Shown here one piece after another: positions 1 to 11,478 of a DNA stretch of 64,000 bases (positions within the stretch are counted from its first letter, which is position 1; each line of letters begins with the position of its first letter). Below the pieces are notes generated by a model. The model made no database searches. It had not been told where the DNA came from and worked only from the letters and a program-made list of their open reading frames with translations. The position numbers were made by a program, and so were the translations under genes. The stretch comes from Auanema rhodensis (Eukaryota; Nematoda; Chromadorea; Rhabditida; Rhabditidae). The DNA lies in the NCBI GenBank assembly GCA_964057225.1, contig OZ059897.1, forward strand, positions 9,052,001 through 9,116,000, given 5' to 3'.

Positions 1-2382
1 TAATATGCAGTCTTTTTCTAGTATTTACTTCAGTTTTATGAAGTATTTGAGAAGAATTTGACATAATTTGAGTGATTAACCATATTGCGTGTTAAGAATG
101 TGTGAGTTGTCATAAATGCGTTAAATAAGTTTTAAACATAAAATGAAACTGTGTGCTGATTCATCGTCCTATCGCTTCCTGATGCGACTAAAATTCGCGT
201 GCATTTTCCTCGAATTTCACAAGATGTCCTATCATCACGTTGACAAATCTTGTTTAATAATGAAGTTTTACAATGATTCATTGATATAGCTTGTTTGATT
301 AGTCCTTAATCAACTGTTTATTTGGAAGAAGGTCAAAAACAACATGTCATTCGTTGAGATATAGAATGATGTTAGAAACGGTCACAAAGCAGCTGAAATT
401 CCTTTGACGCGAAAAAGAAAATGATTCATCCGAACTTTGATAAATTGAACTTAGCCTCTCTTCGCACATCACTGCTACCAATCACAAGCTCTCTAATGAT
501 CAGTCTATATGGCTGTGTCATATTTCCCATAACATTTCACCCATTTCTATAACTGGACGGAAATAGTTTTCGAACGCTGTGGCCGATAATGATGACGTCA
601 TTACGGTTTTGCGTCTACAATCGACCGCTATGCTATCTTGACTTTGTAAAAATTGTCGTCAACGACCTTCGAAATGAAGCTGCTTGAGAAATTTGTTCTT
701 GAGAAAAGGGGTTATATATATAAATATATATATGAATAATATAATGCGTTTTTCCAATAAGTTTTATATTGCGAGATTGAGAAACTCTTCATATTTTTCT
801 GTATTTCTAAAAAAGAATTATACACACCATATAGTCCTATACCAGCTTTGAGTCATCCGCTTATTAAGAATTCTTTGAATGTATGAGTGCCGAGATATGC
901 AAACTAACATCGTGACTCACTTAAATCATTGTCCCTCCTGTCATGACTAATCGTGGCTATGGGAGGAATAATGGGATAGTGAATCTTAATATTAGTTATA
1001 TTGTGAAATGTAGTGTTCCTATTCATACTTCATTCTCAGAATTTCTTGTTGATGATCTTGGTTGCCTAGCAAAATGATTCTGAGTCACCTTTATTACTAT
1101 ATTGCAAGTTAAATTTAATGTGTAGCCAATTTGTAATATTCTAATCACTTTCGGTGAATTTCTTCATACGTAACTCTTCATCACTCATTTCAACATAAAA
1201 TGAATATTAAACACGAATCGTTAGCGAATGTCACCTTCTTACGGATTCATTATTCACCTATTTGCTAGATTTCGTTATTTTGAGTTCAGATTCCCTTTGT
1301 GTCGCCTAACGAGTCACCATTCGATGACTCATAATACAGATTGTGCTTATAACAGTCAAGGCGGCGCGTCCTACAATCATATTCGATGATTGTTCATTCA
1401 ATCCAAGCTGTTACTTCGACCACAGTAGATCATATGAAGATCATGCTGTTCGGGTCATTACATTTTGTTATGATGCTTCCTGTGTGACATTCTTTTTATA
1501 GAATTGATACTGATGTTTTACTATGTGTATTCTCGTGACCCGATAATCCACATGCTGCTCTATCGCAGTAATTCGAAATTGAACTTTGTGCTTAATCATT
1601 TGAATGCTCTTTGTTTGTATGTGCTTATCTTGTACGGCATGTGCTTTCTATAGTAACACGAATATAAAATTAATTATATAAAATGCCATCGTTGAATTTT
1701 ATAATGATTAGCATACAGTTTTGCGACATTTTCTTTTGATATATATTGATATATATGTATTTTCTAAGACAAGTGACTAATAGGATGACTCGAACAATCA
1801 CCTAACGGGTTTCTCTACCCCCTCCCCATGTTGTAGTTCTTCTAATTCAACCGCTGTCGTCATCAACATCGTCGCCAACTGATCATCTTCGTCAGATGAA
1901 TCGGTTTCGTAGTATTTAAACTTTTCGTTCTCCCAACTCTAATATTTTCATTTGGATTAGTCGATTGGATATGAAATTGTTCCTTTTCAATATTTATTGA
2001 ACCAACTATTGTTTTCAAAGCCAGTAACTGCGAAGTAGTATATTTGTTATTAACAATATACTATTTGCACTGCTTATCAAATGTATATTATTGTTCCATT
2101 TTCTAGCAAATTTACTTTTTTTTGGAGAATGATTAATATCCCCTATTTCATTATTCTAAGTTTGTTTGTTCACATTAAAGGCGTGTAAGCTTTAATTTTC
2201 GACTCACATGAATCAGCCTTGATAGTTCACACTTTCCATGGCTGTACTTCATTAGTGTAGTGATGAGTGTTCTCTTCCCTTTCTCTCTAGAAACAAGACG
2301 TTTGCATTCCATTCTCTATTTTTTTCTTTCTACAAGTCTTCGTATCATATTCAATTTCGTTATATTTAATAATATACTTTAG
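1..2382. other. Noncoding, probable vhp-1 intron or upstream region
   Basis: I see no exon that can be supported here. The first recognisable vhp-1 exon begins at 2383 in phase 0 and lacks the N-terminal half of the rhodanese domain, so at least one upstream exon should exist. I looked for the expected segment in this stretch and did not find it. The region is therefore probably an intron, with the first exon or exons left of the window. Confidence 0.5.
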
Positions 2383-5300
2383 GTTGATCAACGTTGTTTA
2401 TTAGAGCAACTATCAGGATCATCTGGTAGAGAAATAAGTGATAAAATGGACGTAATATTATATGGAGAGGAGCAAGATAAAGTTTCTCGAATATGTCCCA
2501 AACGCAGGTAATTCGCCATTATTTATTTTCTGAAGTTATCATTTACAAATACTTACAATATATTGCTCATCATTAAAACAAAACTTTTCTTTTCGTATTT
2601 TAAAAAATAATTGAAAGCCAATACAAACACCCTTTAGTAAATTTATTTTCAGAATCGGTTCATGCAACTCGACAGAGTCTGGAAATAAACTTCTTCACGT
2701 CTTACGGGAACAACTTGTTGAAACGGGCCGATTCAATAAAATATTGATTCTTGAAGGTAATGTTTGATTTCTCGATTCTTCGAAATTTGAATATTTGACT
2801 TCTTAAATAGTGCCTTTTTCGTACCGATACTACGTTTAGTATAGATTATAACATAGAAACACTAGTTCGTAATCACAAAACGGTTGCATTCTCATGTATC
2901 GTCTTTGATAAGTTAACAGCTGAACTGGCTATGATACTAATAATTAACCGCATACACATTTTATTGTAGCATACTTAATACTTTCTCATTTAATGTTTGT
3001 TAACGATCCTTGTGATCTGTATAACCGTCATCACATCAACTGCTCCTTGCTTTTGCTCAGTGGGCTCAAGGTAAAAGAATTCATTTGAAATACCTTGTCG
3101 ATGACTAAGCATCTTTCTCTCTCTCTGTTCGTCGTCTTTCTTTATTTTCCGTTAAGAAAAGCTGTCTCTGATCCTCATTGCCTTTTCACTCTTTTCCTTC
3201 TGCTCCAATCGTAGTTGTCTTTCATCTCCATCTCTCTCAACTGTGCTACACAGTTGACTCAATCGAGAGAAAACATCTGGATCAGATGCTTACCGTTTTG
3301 ACGCAAATGATGACCTCGACGAGTTTTATTGCTATTCTGCAATTAGTTTTGCTCTCGTCACACAACACGAATTTCATTTTCTTCTCATACTAGTATGTTC
3401 TTCCTGTGCTCTCTACTTTTGGCTAATGACTGATTTCTCACAATTTTCTCATTTTTTTCGTGTTAGTCAAAGCCAGACCTGCTCATTGAATTCTTACTGA
3501 TCAGTCTCAAATATGCTGTCTTTGAAATAATATCTTACATACATATATCTATAGATATATGTACATATACTGAGACGCCTTTCCCTTATTTTGTTACTCA
3601 CTAATGAATGAAGAGCAAGTAGTGAGAAAACCTAAATGGGAGCATCTTTCTGTTAGAGAAACAGAGATAAGCTTAGAGGAGAAATTAGGAACAATAGATT
3701 CCCAAATGCATCTGCTCAAAGCTGTTGTACACTGATACTAATTACGTTGACAACGAAGAGAGGAAAGGAGAATGCTGAAAACTCCTACTTTTTGGCCCTC
3801 TCTTTTTCTTTCCACCTCTTTATTTTACTTAATTTTCATGTTCAACGTCGTCTGTCAGAATATTCTTCATTTGCCATTCCTCGTGTATTTATCTATAATC
3901 ATTTTATAAGCGTTGCATACAGTGATGAAGTCGGTGAATTTATCTAGATTTCATTGAAATTAGTTTCCTACCAAAAAAAAATTATAATTGCTTTTTGGTT
4001 CTTTGTTTCACAAGCTTAATCAGCGTTTTACAATCAGATAATTTTTTCTATGAATTACTCATTGTATAATTAATTCACTGGAGCATATTACTAATTATAT
4101 CAATGCACTTATCTTCTTATCTTCATATCTTCAAAATGATGTGGGCTATTTTTTATGGGTAGATCAAGTTTTGAATTTCAAAATTATATTTGACAATTAC
4201 TCATACAATTATGATTTCATCTGTACGAATAGTGAATAATATTCCTTCAATAGGTGATGATAATACATTGTTTATCACATATTTTCTAACAAAACGATCG
4301 TGAGAAAAATATAAATCTGTTTTTGTTTAAGTGAAGAGTAGAACTTCATTTTTTAAATGCTGAGCTGACAGAAATCGATAAAGCAGTGCATGAATCGTGT
4401 TCACATCCTTCATCTGCGTTATGAGTCATAGAGTGAGCGAAGAAGAGAAAACGAATGGAAACGGAGAGTCTAGAGGACTAGTGTCTGTGTTTGAGATCGA
4501 TCGTCGGCTGTCGTAGCTTGTTTTCCCAGCCACCAACCGAACGATGGCGACCACGACAGCCATCTACGTCTCTACCGCCTGATTTATGTATATGATGATC
4601 ATGCCTCTGTTTCCCTAATGGATTCAGCTTCACTCCTCTCGAAGCCTAATCTCTAGCGTTGTACGCTTCTCTTGTTATCCACTCTTTGTGTGATCTCTCT
4701 TCTCACTCTCACTCTATCTGCTTCTCTTCTCTTGTGCTTCGTCTTTCCGTGGCAACTATTGTGCTCACTTCTCCCTTCCACGTTCTCTTCAGGACTTTGT
4801 GCCTCTCGTGTTGCCACTCTAGCTCCCTGCCAATCTCCTAGTATGGCTCGATTCCTCTCCAGCTCGCCGTCTTTGCTTCATTCATATATTGGAACAGAAT
4901 TTGGACAACTGCCAGCCTCTTCTACAAGCATAACTACTACGCCATCGCCTTATACATTTTTTTGCTAGTTTTACTCGCTTCATAATGACAAAGCAGGAAC
5001 GTCGACGTAAAAACCGTAAGAAACGTGGAAAGCGGAAGAATGAATCAACTAAGGAGCTACCAGAGAAGAAACTTATCCAGGAATCAGCAATGATACCCGA
5101 AGCATTACCCGAAACTACATGCTCGTTGACTGCAACTAATTCTAATTTTGCAAATACGCCCGTTGGACCATTTTCAAAATCTACTAACCATTCTTTTCGG
5201 CTTATTCTACCAACCCTTGGTTCATCTGAGAATAGATCAAGTAAGTTATCAGATTTCATGCCTGTGGATATTTAGCATGATAGATTTCGGCGCTTTCTTT

Positions 5301-8300
5301 AAATCTTATTTCTCTAATTCTTCTAGTTTACGATGTTATCTTACGGACTTAAAGCTAACCTGAAAATATCATATTGTGCTTCCATTTCTTCCTTCAACCT
5401 TCAGCTTACTAAAGACTCCAAAGTTTATTCTAATAAATCTCGTTTTGCTGTAATCCTTCCGCTTCTTAGTCATACAGCTTAGTGCTAACTTTAATTTTCG
5501 TTGATCGCTGGTCCTCTCAATTTCATTTTGTGCTTTACTATCTGAAGTCACATGCTACTCCTTTTGATTACTACAGGAAAGCAACATATCTAATTACTTC
5601 AATTCAAGTGTGCTCCTTGTTTTGATCAAAACAACGAAGTTAATTTCATTTTTTGTTGCGAAAATATCTGAACGTTTCGGCCTTCAACTTTTTGATCAAT
5701 CTACGCATAATTTACCGTAAGAACATACCAAATTTACGATGAGATTAACTCTCTTTGATAATTATTTCTATCAATTATTGTCAAGCTTCACGAGATTGTG
5801 CTCTCGCTTTTGCTGTATGTATAATATGAGTCATTTCTTTGTCTCTTACTCGTCCATCGAATCAATCGATTTGCCATCCCTTGTCGCCCTGTTCTGCTGC
5901 CCCACAACGAATTTATAGATTTATGTTTCAGACCAGATGAAATGAAATATTTTTCATATTTAATTTGATTCTGGTGTATTTCATGTTATTTCATTCCGTA
6001 AGCTGATTTTTCCCTCACACTGTTAGTGTTGATTCGGGTAGGGGGTGGGAGACGTTTGTCTCATCTATGTTCTCATTACAACATTAACCTTCATTAAGAA
6101 TCTTCAATTCGTTTGATACCTGACTATTTCTATAGAATTTCTCTATATAAATCTAATTACAAGATTCACACACAAACATAATATCTTTCAAATTGTATCC
6201 AAACAATAATTTTTTCTTTTCAGTCATATTTCACGTTTATATTATTATTATGATATTCTTTTTCTTTTTTGTGATTTCATCAAAACAAATCATAGATTAT
6301 TCTGAATATTAAAAGCTTATACATGAGTTGTCGTCAGAAACATCTTGTTTTGCTCACTTCATTATAATGAAGATTCCTTTTCACAAAAAAGAAGGCTAAG
6401 TTACTTACCTTCAGCAATCTACCCACGCATGAAATGGGACTTCGCAATAACCTTCAGATCTCATCTTGTTCTCTATTCGTTTTTTAATTTCACCTCCCAT
6501 CTCTCTACATAGTTTTCTGTTATAATACGCTATTGTACAAAGCTGATCCATATCCCCACAATCTTTTGAAGCAACTATTCATCATCAGTGTAGAACATAT
6601 AGCCGAGACAACAACAATAGTAGCTGTTGTGCTTTTCAATTCATATATACATATTTATCTCTTCAAATTCTTCTTTAGAACTCTGAGCTCTATTCAGAAT
6701 TATTACAAATATTATGAAACGTTTTTAAACTTTTACGATTTCAATATATTATGGTTTCCAGGTGGCTTCCGTAATTTCCAGTCAGCTTTCCCACAACATT
6801 GCGAAGGCAGTTGTGAAGGAATGAGTCGGTTGCCCGCCTCTGTATCTCAACCATGTTTAACACAAGTTCCGAATGAGGGACCCACACAGGTATTATATAA
6901 TTAAAAGTAAATTAATAGATTATCTTCTCTAGATATTACCCTTCTTGTTTCTGGGTAGCCAACAGGATGCTTTGGATGAAGAATCAATGAAGGTAGTGTG
7001 ATTCTCACTATAGTAATATTGGTTATATATCATATTCAGAGGCACAAGATCACACATGTACTGAATCTTTCAATAGCCTGTCCACGAGCTACATCTATTA
7101 TTGATGAAGAAAATTTTATGCGCATCCCCGTAAATGACAGTTATCAAGAAAAATTGTCACCCTTTTTTGATAAGGCTTATGACTTCTTAGGTGAAATCGC
7201 ACCTTAACACATAAAAACTAAACCCTCGTCATTATAGAGAGTGTTCGAAAAAATGATTCCAATGTTCTGATTCATTGCCTAGCTGGAATCTCACGCAGTC
7301 CTACTGTGGCTATATCTTATATTATGAAATATAAACAAATGGGTTCCGATGACGCTTATAGGTTTGTTTTTTATTTCTTTTGTAACTTTATTATTTTATT
7401 TTGTTATGCATTCTTGTTTATTTACTATTTCTCATATCCTAAAAGGATGCTTTCATTTTTTTCTCATCTTTCTCTAATCTTCTATACGCATATAAGACTA
7501 GGCGCCGTTGGAAGAATAGAAAAAGATAGTTGAAATGCTTTCAAAATCAATGAGTTACAAGATGAATCATAAGCTGCGATCTATGAAAAAGGGCTAGTCT
7601 CTTTCTATTGCAAATTTTTAACACCAGCTGTTTACATGTGTGCTTGACAATTTAAAAACAGTCATTCAAGCGCTGTCAAAATTTCCAAATTCAATTCCCT
7701 TAAGCAAAAATATTAAAATTGAATTCTAAAATTTCTTGGCTTTTAGGTTTGTCAAGGATAAGAGACCAACAATATCTCCAAATTTCAACTTTATGGGTCA
7801 ATTGCTCGAGTATGAACAGCTTCTCATTAAGAAGAATTGTTTGAAAGTCAAGCCTCCTACTCAACCTCGAGATGAAAATAAGGTAAATCTTATTTTTTGA
7901 GAAATATCAGTCTGACAAATGTTTTTCAGTTAATATTATCGTCTCCATGCATGATTAAAGTTCCGAAGTCAGCTTCAACTCATTGTGTTTTTACTCCAAA
8001 ACGAAATGAGACATCTGTCACATGCGGACGGTTAAATGAAAACGGAAAGAGAAACTTAGAAACATCAAGTGATTGCCCTGTTCCTGACCGACCTAGGGCA
8101 CTGGGATTGGGTACTTTCAAACCTAGACGATTTGCTGAAGAGCTCCCATCTCCTTCCTCGGAACTCTCAAAGCTTCGTTTCGACTGTTGTGAAAGTGTAC
8201 CCTCTACCGCATCTGAGTTTCCTACTTCACTTGCCAATCCATGTTTCTTATCTCCGACGTCTCCTCAGCCGGAAGAACCCACTAAAGATGAAGATATTAA

Positions 8301-8721
8301 AAATAGCAAGCATAGTTACTTTAACCGATTCACCACTTTCTTATTAAAGGTAAACTAAATAATCAGCATATGGTGACTTATTCTGATTAATTACAGAAGC
8401 CTCATCATCGAGCTTGTCACATACCAACAACTCGACCGGAATGTTTAAAAAGCTCTGGAATTCAGCTAAAAAACTCTTCTCGGACATCGCGTTCACTTGG
8501 AGGCCTGTCCACGACTGCAGAAGAAGCAGAATCCCCAGAGTCCGGTTTCCAAGTGAGTATTCAATCGTTTAGCTCCGAACGGAACTATTCCTAAGTTCAT
8601 AATAATGAGAAAGTATTTACTAAATTCCTTCTTTTAGGATGGTTTTAAGCAATTACCGCCAGATGAACAAGACCGTTTATCTATAAGTTCACAGAGTTCT
8701 GTGGAAATAACAGTTCAATAA
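2383..8721 (+). CDS. vhp-1: Dual-specificity MAP kinase phosphatase, VHP-1/DUSP8/DUSP16 type (5' partial)
   Basis: Dephosphorylates Thr and Tyr of stress MAP kinases (JNK/p38 in this family). Exons: 2383-2507, 2653-2756, 6762-6889, 6933-6992, 7040-7190, 7238-7361, 7747-7882, 7930-8349, 8397-8552, 8638-8721 (TAA). They give 495 codons plus stop with phase kept at every junction. The first three exons encode the C-terminal half of a rhodanese/CH2 domain, including ILILEGGFRNFQ. The catalytic domain follows, with general acid Asp in IPVNDSYQ (fragment residue 172) and the P-loop HCLAGISRS (nucleophile Cys 203). The tail is Ser/Pro-rich, as in DUSP8/16. The intron at 2757-6761 is 4 kb; the others are short. 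The N-terminal half of the rhodanese domain is not in the window. Family assignment is secure; the VHP-1 name rests on domain order and tail. Confidence 0.9.
2757..6761 (+). other. Large vhp-1 intron
   Basis: About 4 kb of AT-rich intron between the second rhodanese exon and the GGFRNFQ exon. A GC-richer stretch at about 4380-4985 with several ATG codons precedes the candidate alternative exon and is the obvious place for an internal promoter. ORFs at 3178-3393, 3747-3947, 4672-4968 and 6533-6904 are low-complexity or read through splice sites, and I do not accept them as genes. Confidence 0.6.
4985..5240 (+). CDS. vhp-1: Candidate alternative first exon of the vhp-1-like gene
   Basis: An ATG at 4985 opens an 85-codon ORF running into a strong donor (TCAA|GTAAGTT at 5240/5241). 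It ends in phase 1, the same phase as the rhodanese exon ending at 2756, so it can splice in frame to 6762 and give NRSSGFRNFQ. The N-terminus is very basic ([18 protein letters not shown]), which resembles a nuclear-localisation signal. An isoform made this way would lack the first part of the rhodanese domain, which in MAPK phosphatases carries the kinase-docking site. The intron position and phase are observed; use of this exon as a promoter-proximal exon is inferred. Short upstream ORFs start at 4420 (32 codons) and 4546 (12 codons) and could repress translation if they are transcribed. Confidence 0.5.
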
Positions 8722-10554
8722 CAGATAACATTTATCAAGTTTATCATCTATCTCATGAAAGCGATTCGCTGTATATTACATAAGACAGATAATCCTAAAT
8801 ACTTGTATATATTAAGTGTAGTTTTTTAAAATTTATATTAATTTCTATTTCCAATAATCAATCTTCCAAATCACCCCTACAATACACTACAATCATTACA
8901 ACTAATTAGATTCATATACATGAATTAGATAATTGTCTTGTATTATTATTTTCCCTTTTCAATACATTTCACTGTAGGTTTTTCATCGACATGTTGCGGG
9001 TACAACACTTTTTTTTTAAAATTAATCGACTTATTAATCAGCTGTATTACCGTTTTGAAGTTTTTTGATTCGGAACACTTCAATAACTATTTTTTTTTCT
9101 TCAGAGAAAAAGTTTGTCATAGACAATAAATAAAATCATTTAACTATGTACTGTTGTTGTTTGATTTTGTTTTTACGAAATATGAAACTAACTAACTAGA
9201 TTGATATCATATATACAATAGTCTAATAATCCATCAATAAGAGATCAATCAGCACAATATTTATTTATGATAAAATATTTTTTTAATCAGTGACATCATG
9301 TGAGATACAGAGTTGACGTTAAATTCCAAAAATAAATTTATTATGCGTACATAAATACATATATTATATCGAGTATATAAAAACAATTTTAGCGAAGCTT
9401 ACTGATGATGTCAGTAATAGCTTCATATCACACTCAGTTGTTCTTCTAGATTATCTTTCTTATTTGAATATAATGCAAATGTTTCATGTAATATATATAA
9501 TATTTAAACAATACAATTGGAAATCTTCGTCTGGATCAACAGTCAATTCATTTTGAAAAGCCTATTTATAGAAGTGACGTACTCTACGTGATTTACATAT
9601 GACCTTTTCTTCTACAATCACAGTACTTTCTTCAAAATCATGAATGACTTTGGATTCTTTGCAGAAAGGTTCTTGTATTATATTTCTTTTCGTCAAATGT
9701 ATATTGTCAGACTTAACGCTTGAAAATATTCAATGTGAGTATGCACTTTAATATATAATTAGTAAAAGCTCCATAGATTTTTTGTCCTTTCTAGTTTATC
9801 TGGCTTAATGTGCGAATAATATCGTTTATAACTCATTTCTTATACAAAACTTCATTTTTTAATATTTTATTTTCATATTTCGTTGCCACATAAAAAAAAC
9901 TACATCTTAAATTATTTCTATTGAAATGAGAAATGAAAAATATGATTTGGTTCACATATTAAACTATTGTGTAATGCATCTTGCAAAATTAGTGGAATTA
10001 GTTTATAAATCATAGATTAGTTTTGATTGCAGCTAATAATACAAAAAAAAATCTGAATTATTCATTCAGGTTTCTAAACGTTGTTACACCTAATTAGCAT
10101 GGCAAGGAATGCAGCGTTAATTTGACGTCTTCCACTTACGATATACTTTTTATTTTATTTTGACGATCTGCTGAGAGCGGTTGTGATTTTTATTATCCCA
10201 TCGAACTCGTACATGAATAAAATTTTGTTTCAGAGAACGAGAAGAAGGAAATTACAGAGCAGTACTGACCGCATTTCATGTATGGACTATTTAAAACCCT
10301 AGATTGCGTAATTGAATCTTCATTGCAAAAGATTAAAGAATCAGAATCAATTGAATTTTATTGTGTGACGAATCTGGAGCTGAATACAGAAATTATTGAA
10401 AAATGTCAAGCAAAAAAACTATTTAACATAGTTTTTGTCTTATTTTTTAATATTTTCTTACTATAATACAAACATGTAATTCTTACTTTTGATAGGAAAT
10501 GTATATTAACATGTTTTAAAGTTTCATTTTAACAGTTTACAAACTTGATGAAAT
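8722..10554. other. Intergenic, 3' flank of vhp-1 and of the secreted-peptide gene
   Basis: AT-rich sequence between convergent genes. AATAAA-type poly(A) signals for vhp-1 occur at about 9124-9134. A plus-strand ORF at 10278-10466 follows an acceptor-like TTTGTTTCAG, but it is short, has no recognisable domain and ends in a hydrophobic AT-rich run, so I leave it out. Nothing else was recognised. Confidence 0.6.
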
Positions 10555-10821
10555 TCATCGTCGTCCCAATCGTTGAAGGTTTACAAGCCGGCCTGGTACT
10601 TGATCCAAAAAATCTGGGCCAAACCTTTCCATGAGATGGGCCATCAGCTTTGGGTTACTGAAAAAATAAGATTCCAAATAGAATACCCGATGAATATAAG
10701 TGTGTGCATACCCGGCAATTGCTTGAATGAATGCTTCTCTGTCTTCACTTGCCATGCTAGCTCTCACGATATAGCAAACGGATAAAATACAGAAGAAGTA
10801 AATTACTAATCTTGCCAACAT
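10555..10821 (-). CDS. Small secreted, neuropeptide-like precursor ending in GRR
   Basis: A single-exon 88-residue ORF. The ATG at 10821 lies three bases after an acceptor-like TTTTTAG, suiting a trans-splice site or a non-coding first exon. Residues 1-21 form a classic signal peptide (hydrophobic core VIYFFCILSVCYIV, likely cleavage after VRA). The remaining 67 residues contain no cysteine and no internal dibasic site, but the protein ends LGRR and then stop. Gly-Arg-Arg at the very end is the standard signature of a C-terminally amidated peptide: carboxypeptidase removes RR and PAM converts the Gly. The predicted product is a 64-residue peptide ending in Arg-Leu-amide. I do not recognise the family. 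It lies about 660 bp downstream of eIF3L on the same strand, too far to argue for an operon from spacing alone. Confidence 0.65.
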   Translation of the reverse strand: MLARLVIYFFCILSVCYIVRASMASEDREAFIQAIAGYAHTYIHRVFYLESYFFSNPKLMAHLMERFGPDFLDQVPGRLVNLQRLGRR

Positions 10822-11478
10822 ACCTAAAAATAGTAATAGAGGCTCAGAAAATTATGAAGTTGAGATTAGAATAAAATCAAAGGGAAAAGTAAGAAAAAAC
10901 GGAAATGGCATGTATCTGAAGTAAGATGGTCTAAAATGCTCGAATGACAGAATGGTGGCATGCGTCTGAAGCATTTGATGATATCAAATGGCAACAACAA
11001 TCTCGAAAGCTAATTACGATCGGAGAATTAAGGAGCAATCCCTGAATGGCAACATGCTATCATCGATAAAGAATTATTTCGAGAAAGAGTCAAACGAATT
11101 TGCAGTGTTAAGAGCTTCTTACCAGAGCATGGGTGGGTCTTGTGCCAATTCGAAATGAATTCGTACTAAACTGAATCATTCCATTAGCTTAATATGGTAA
11201 TAATGAGCCGCCTTTTTCCAGTTTTTAAAGCCTTATATAGTAAGAAAAAAGTTCATTCCTCATATCTGGACCTATTCTTTACCCCCATGTTTAGCATAGT
11301 AAAATGCTAATAAAGAAATAAGCAGTATCCTTGAAATATTTACTTCACTCAAGCTCAACGATTTTATTTTCAACAACAATATTGTAAAAAATACCATAAT
11401 TGGTAAACTTAGCATATAAAAAGAAGACAAAACAACAAGAGAAAAACCATTTCACCAAATTTTTTTCAAACAATTAAT

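Noticed and set aside
4672-4968. Hydrophobic plus-strand ORF
   Set aside because: No ATG at the start, CT-rich low complexity, and no donor in frame with vhp-1.
6533-6904. 123-codon plus-strand ORF
   Set aside because: Its 3' half is the vhp-1 GGFRNFQ exon; the 5' half reads through the intron and acceptor at 6761.
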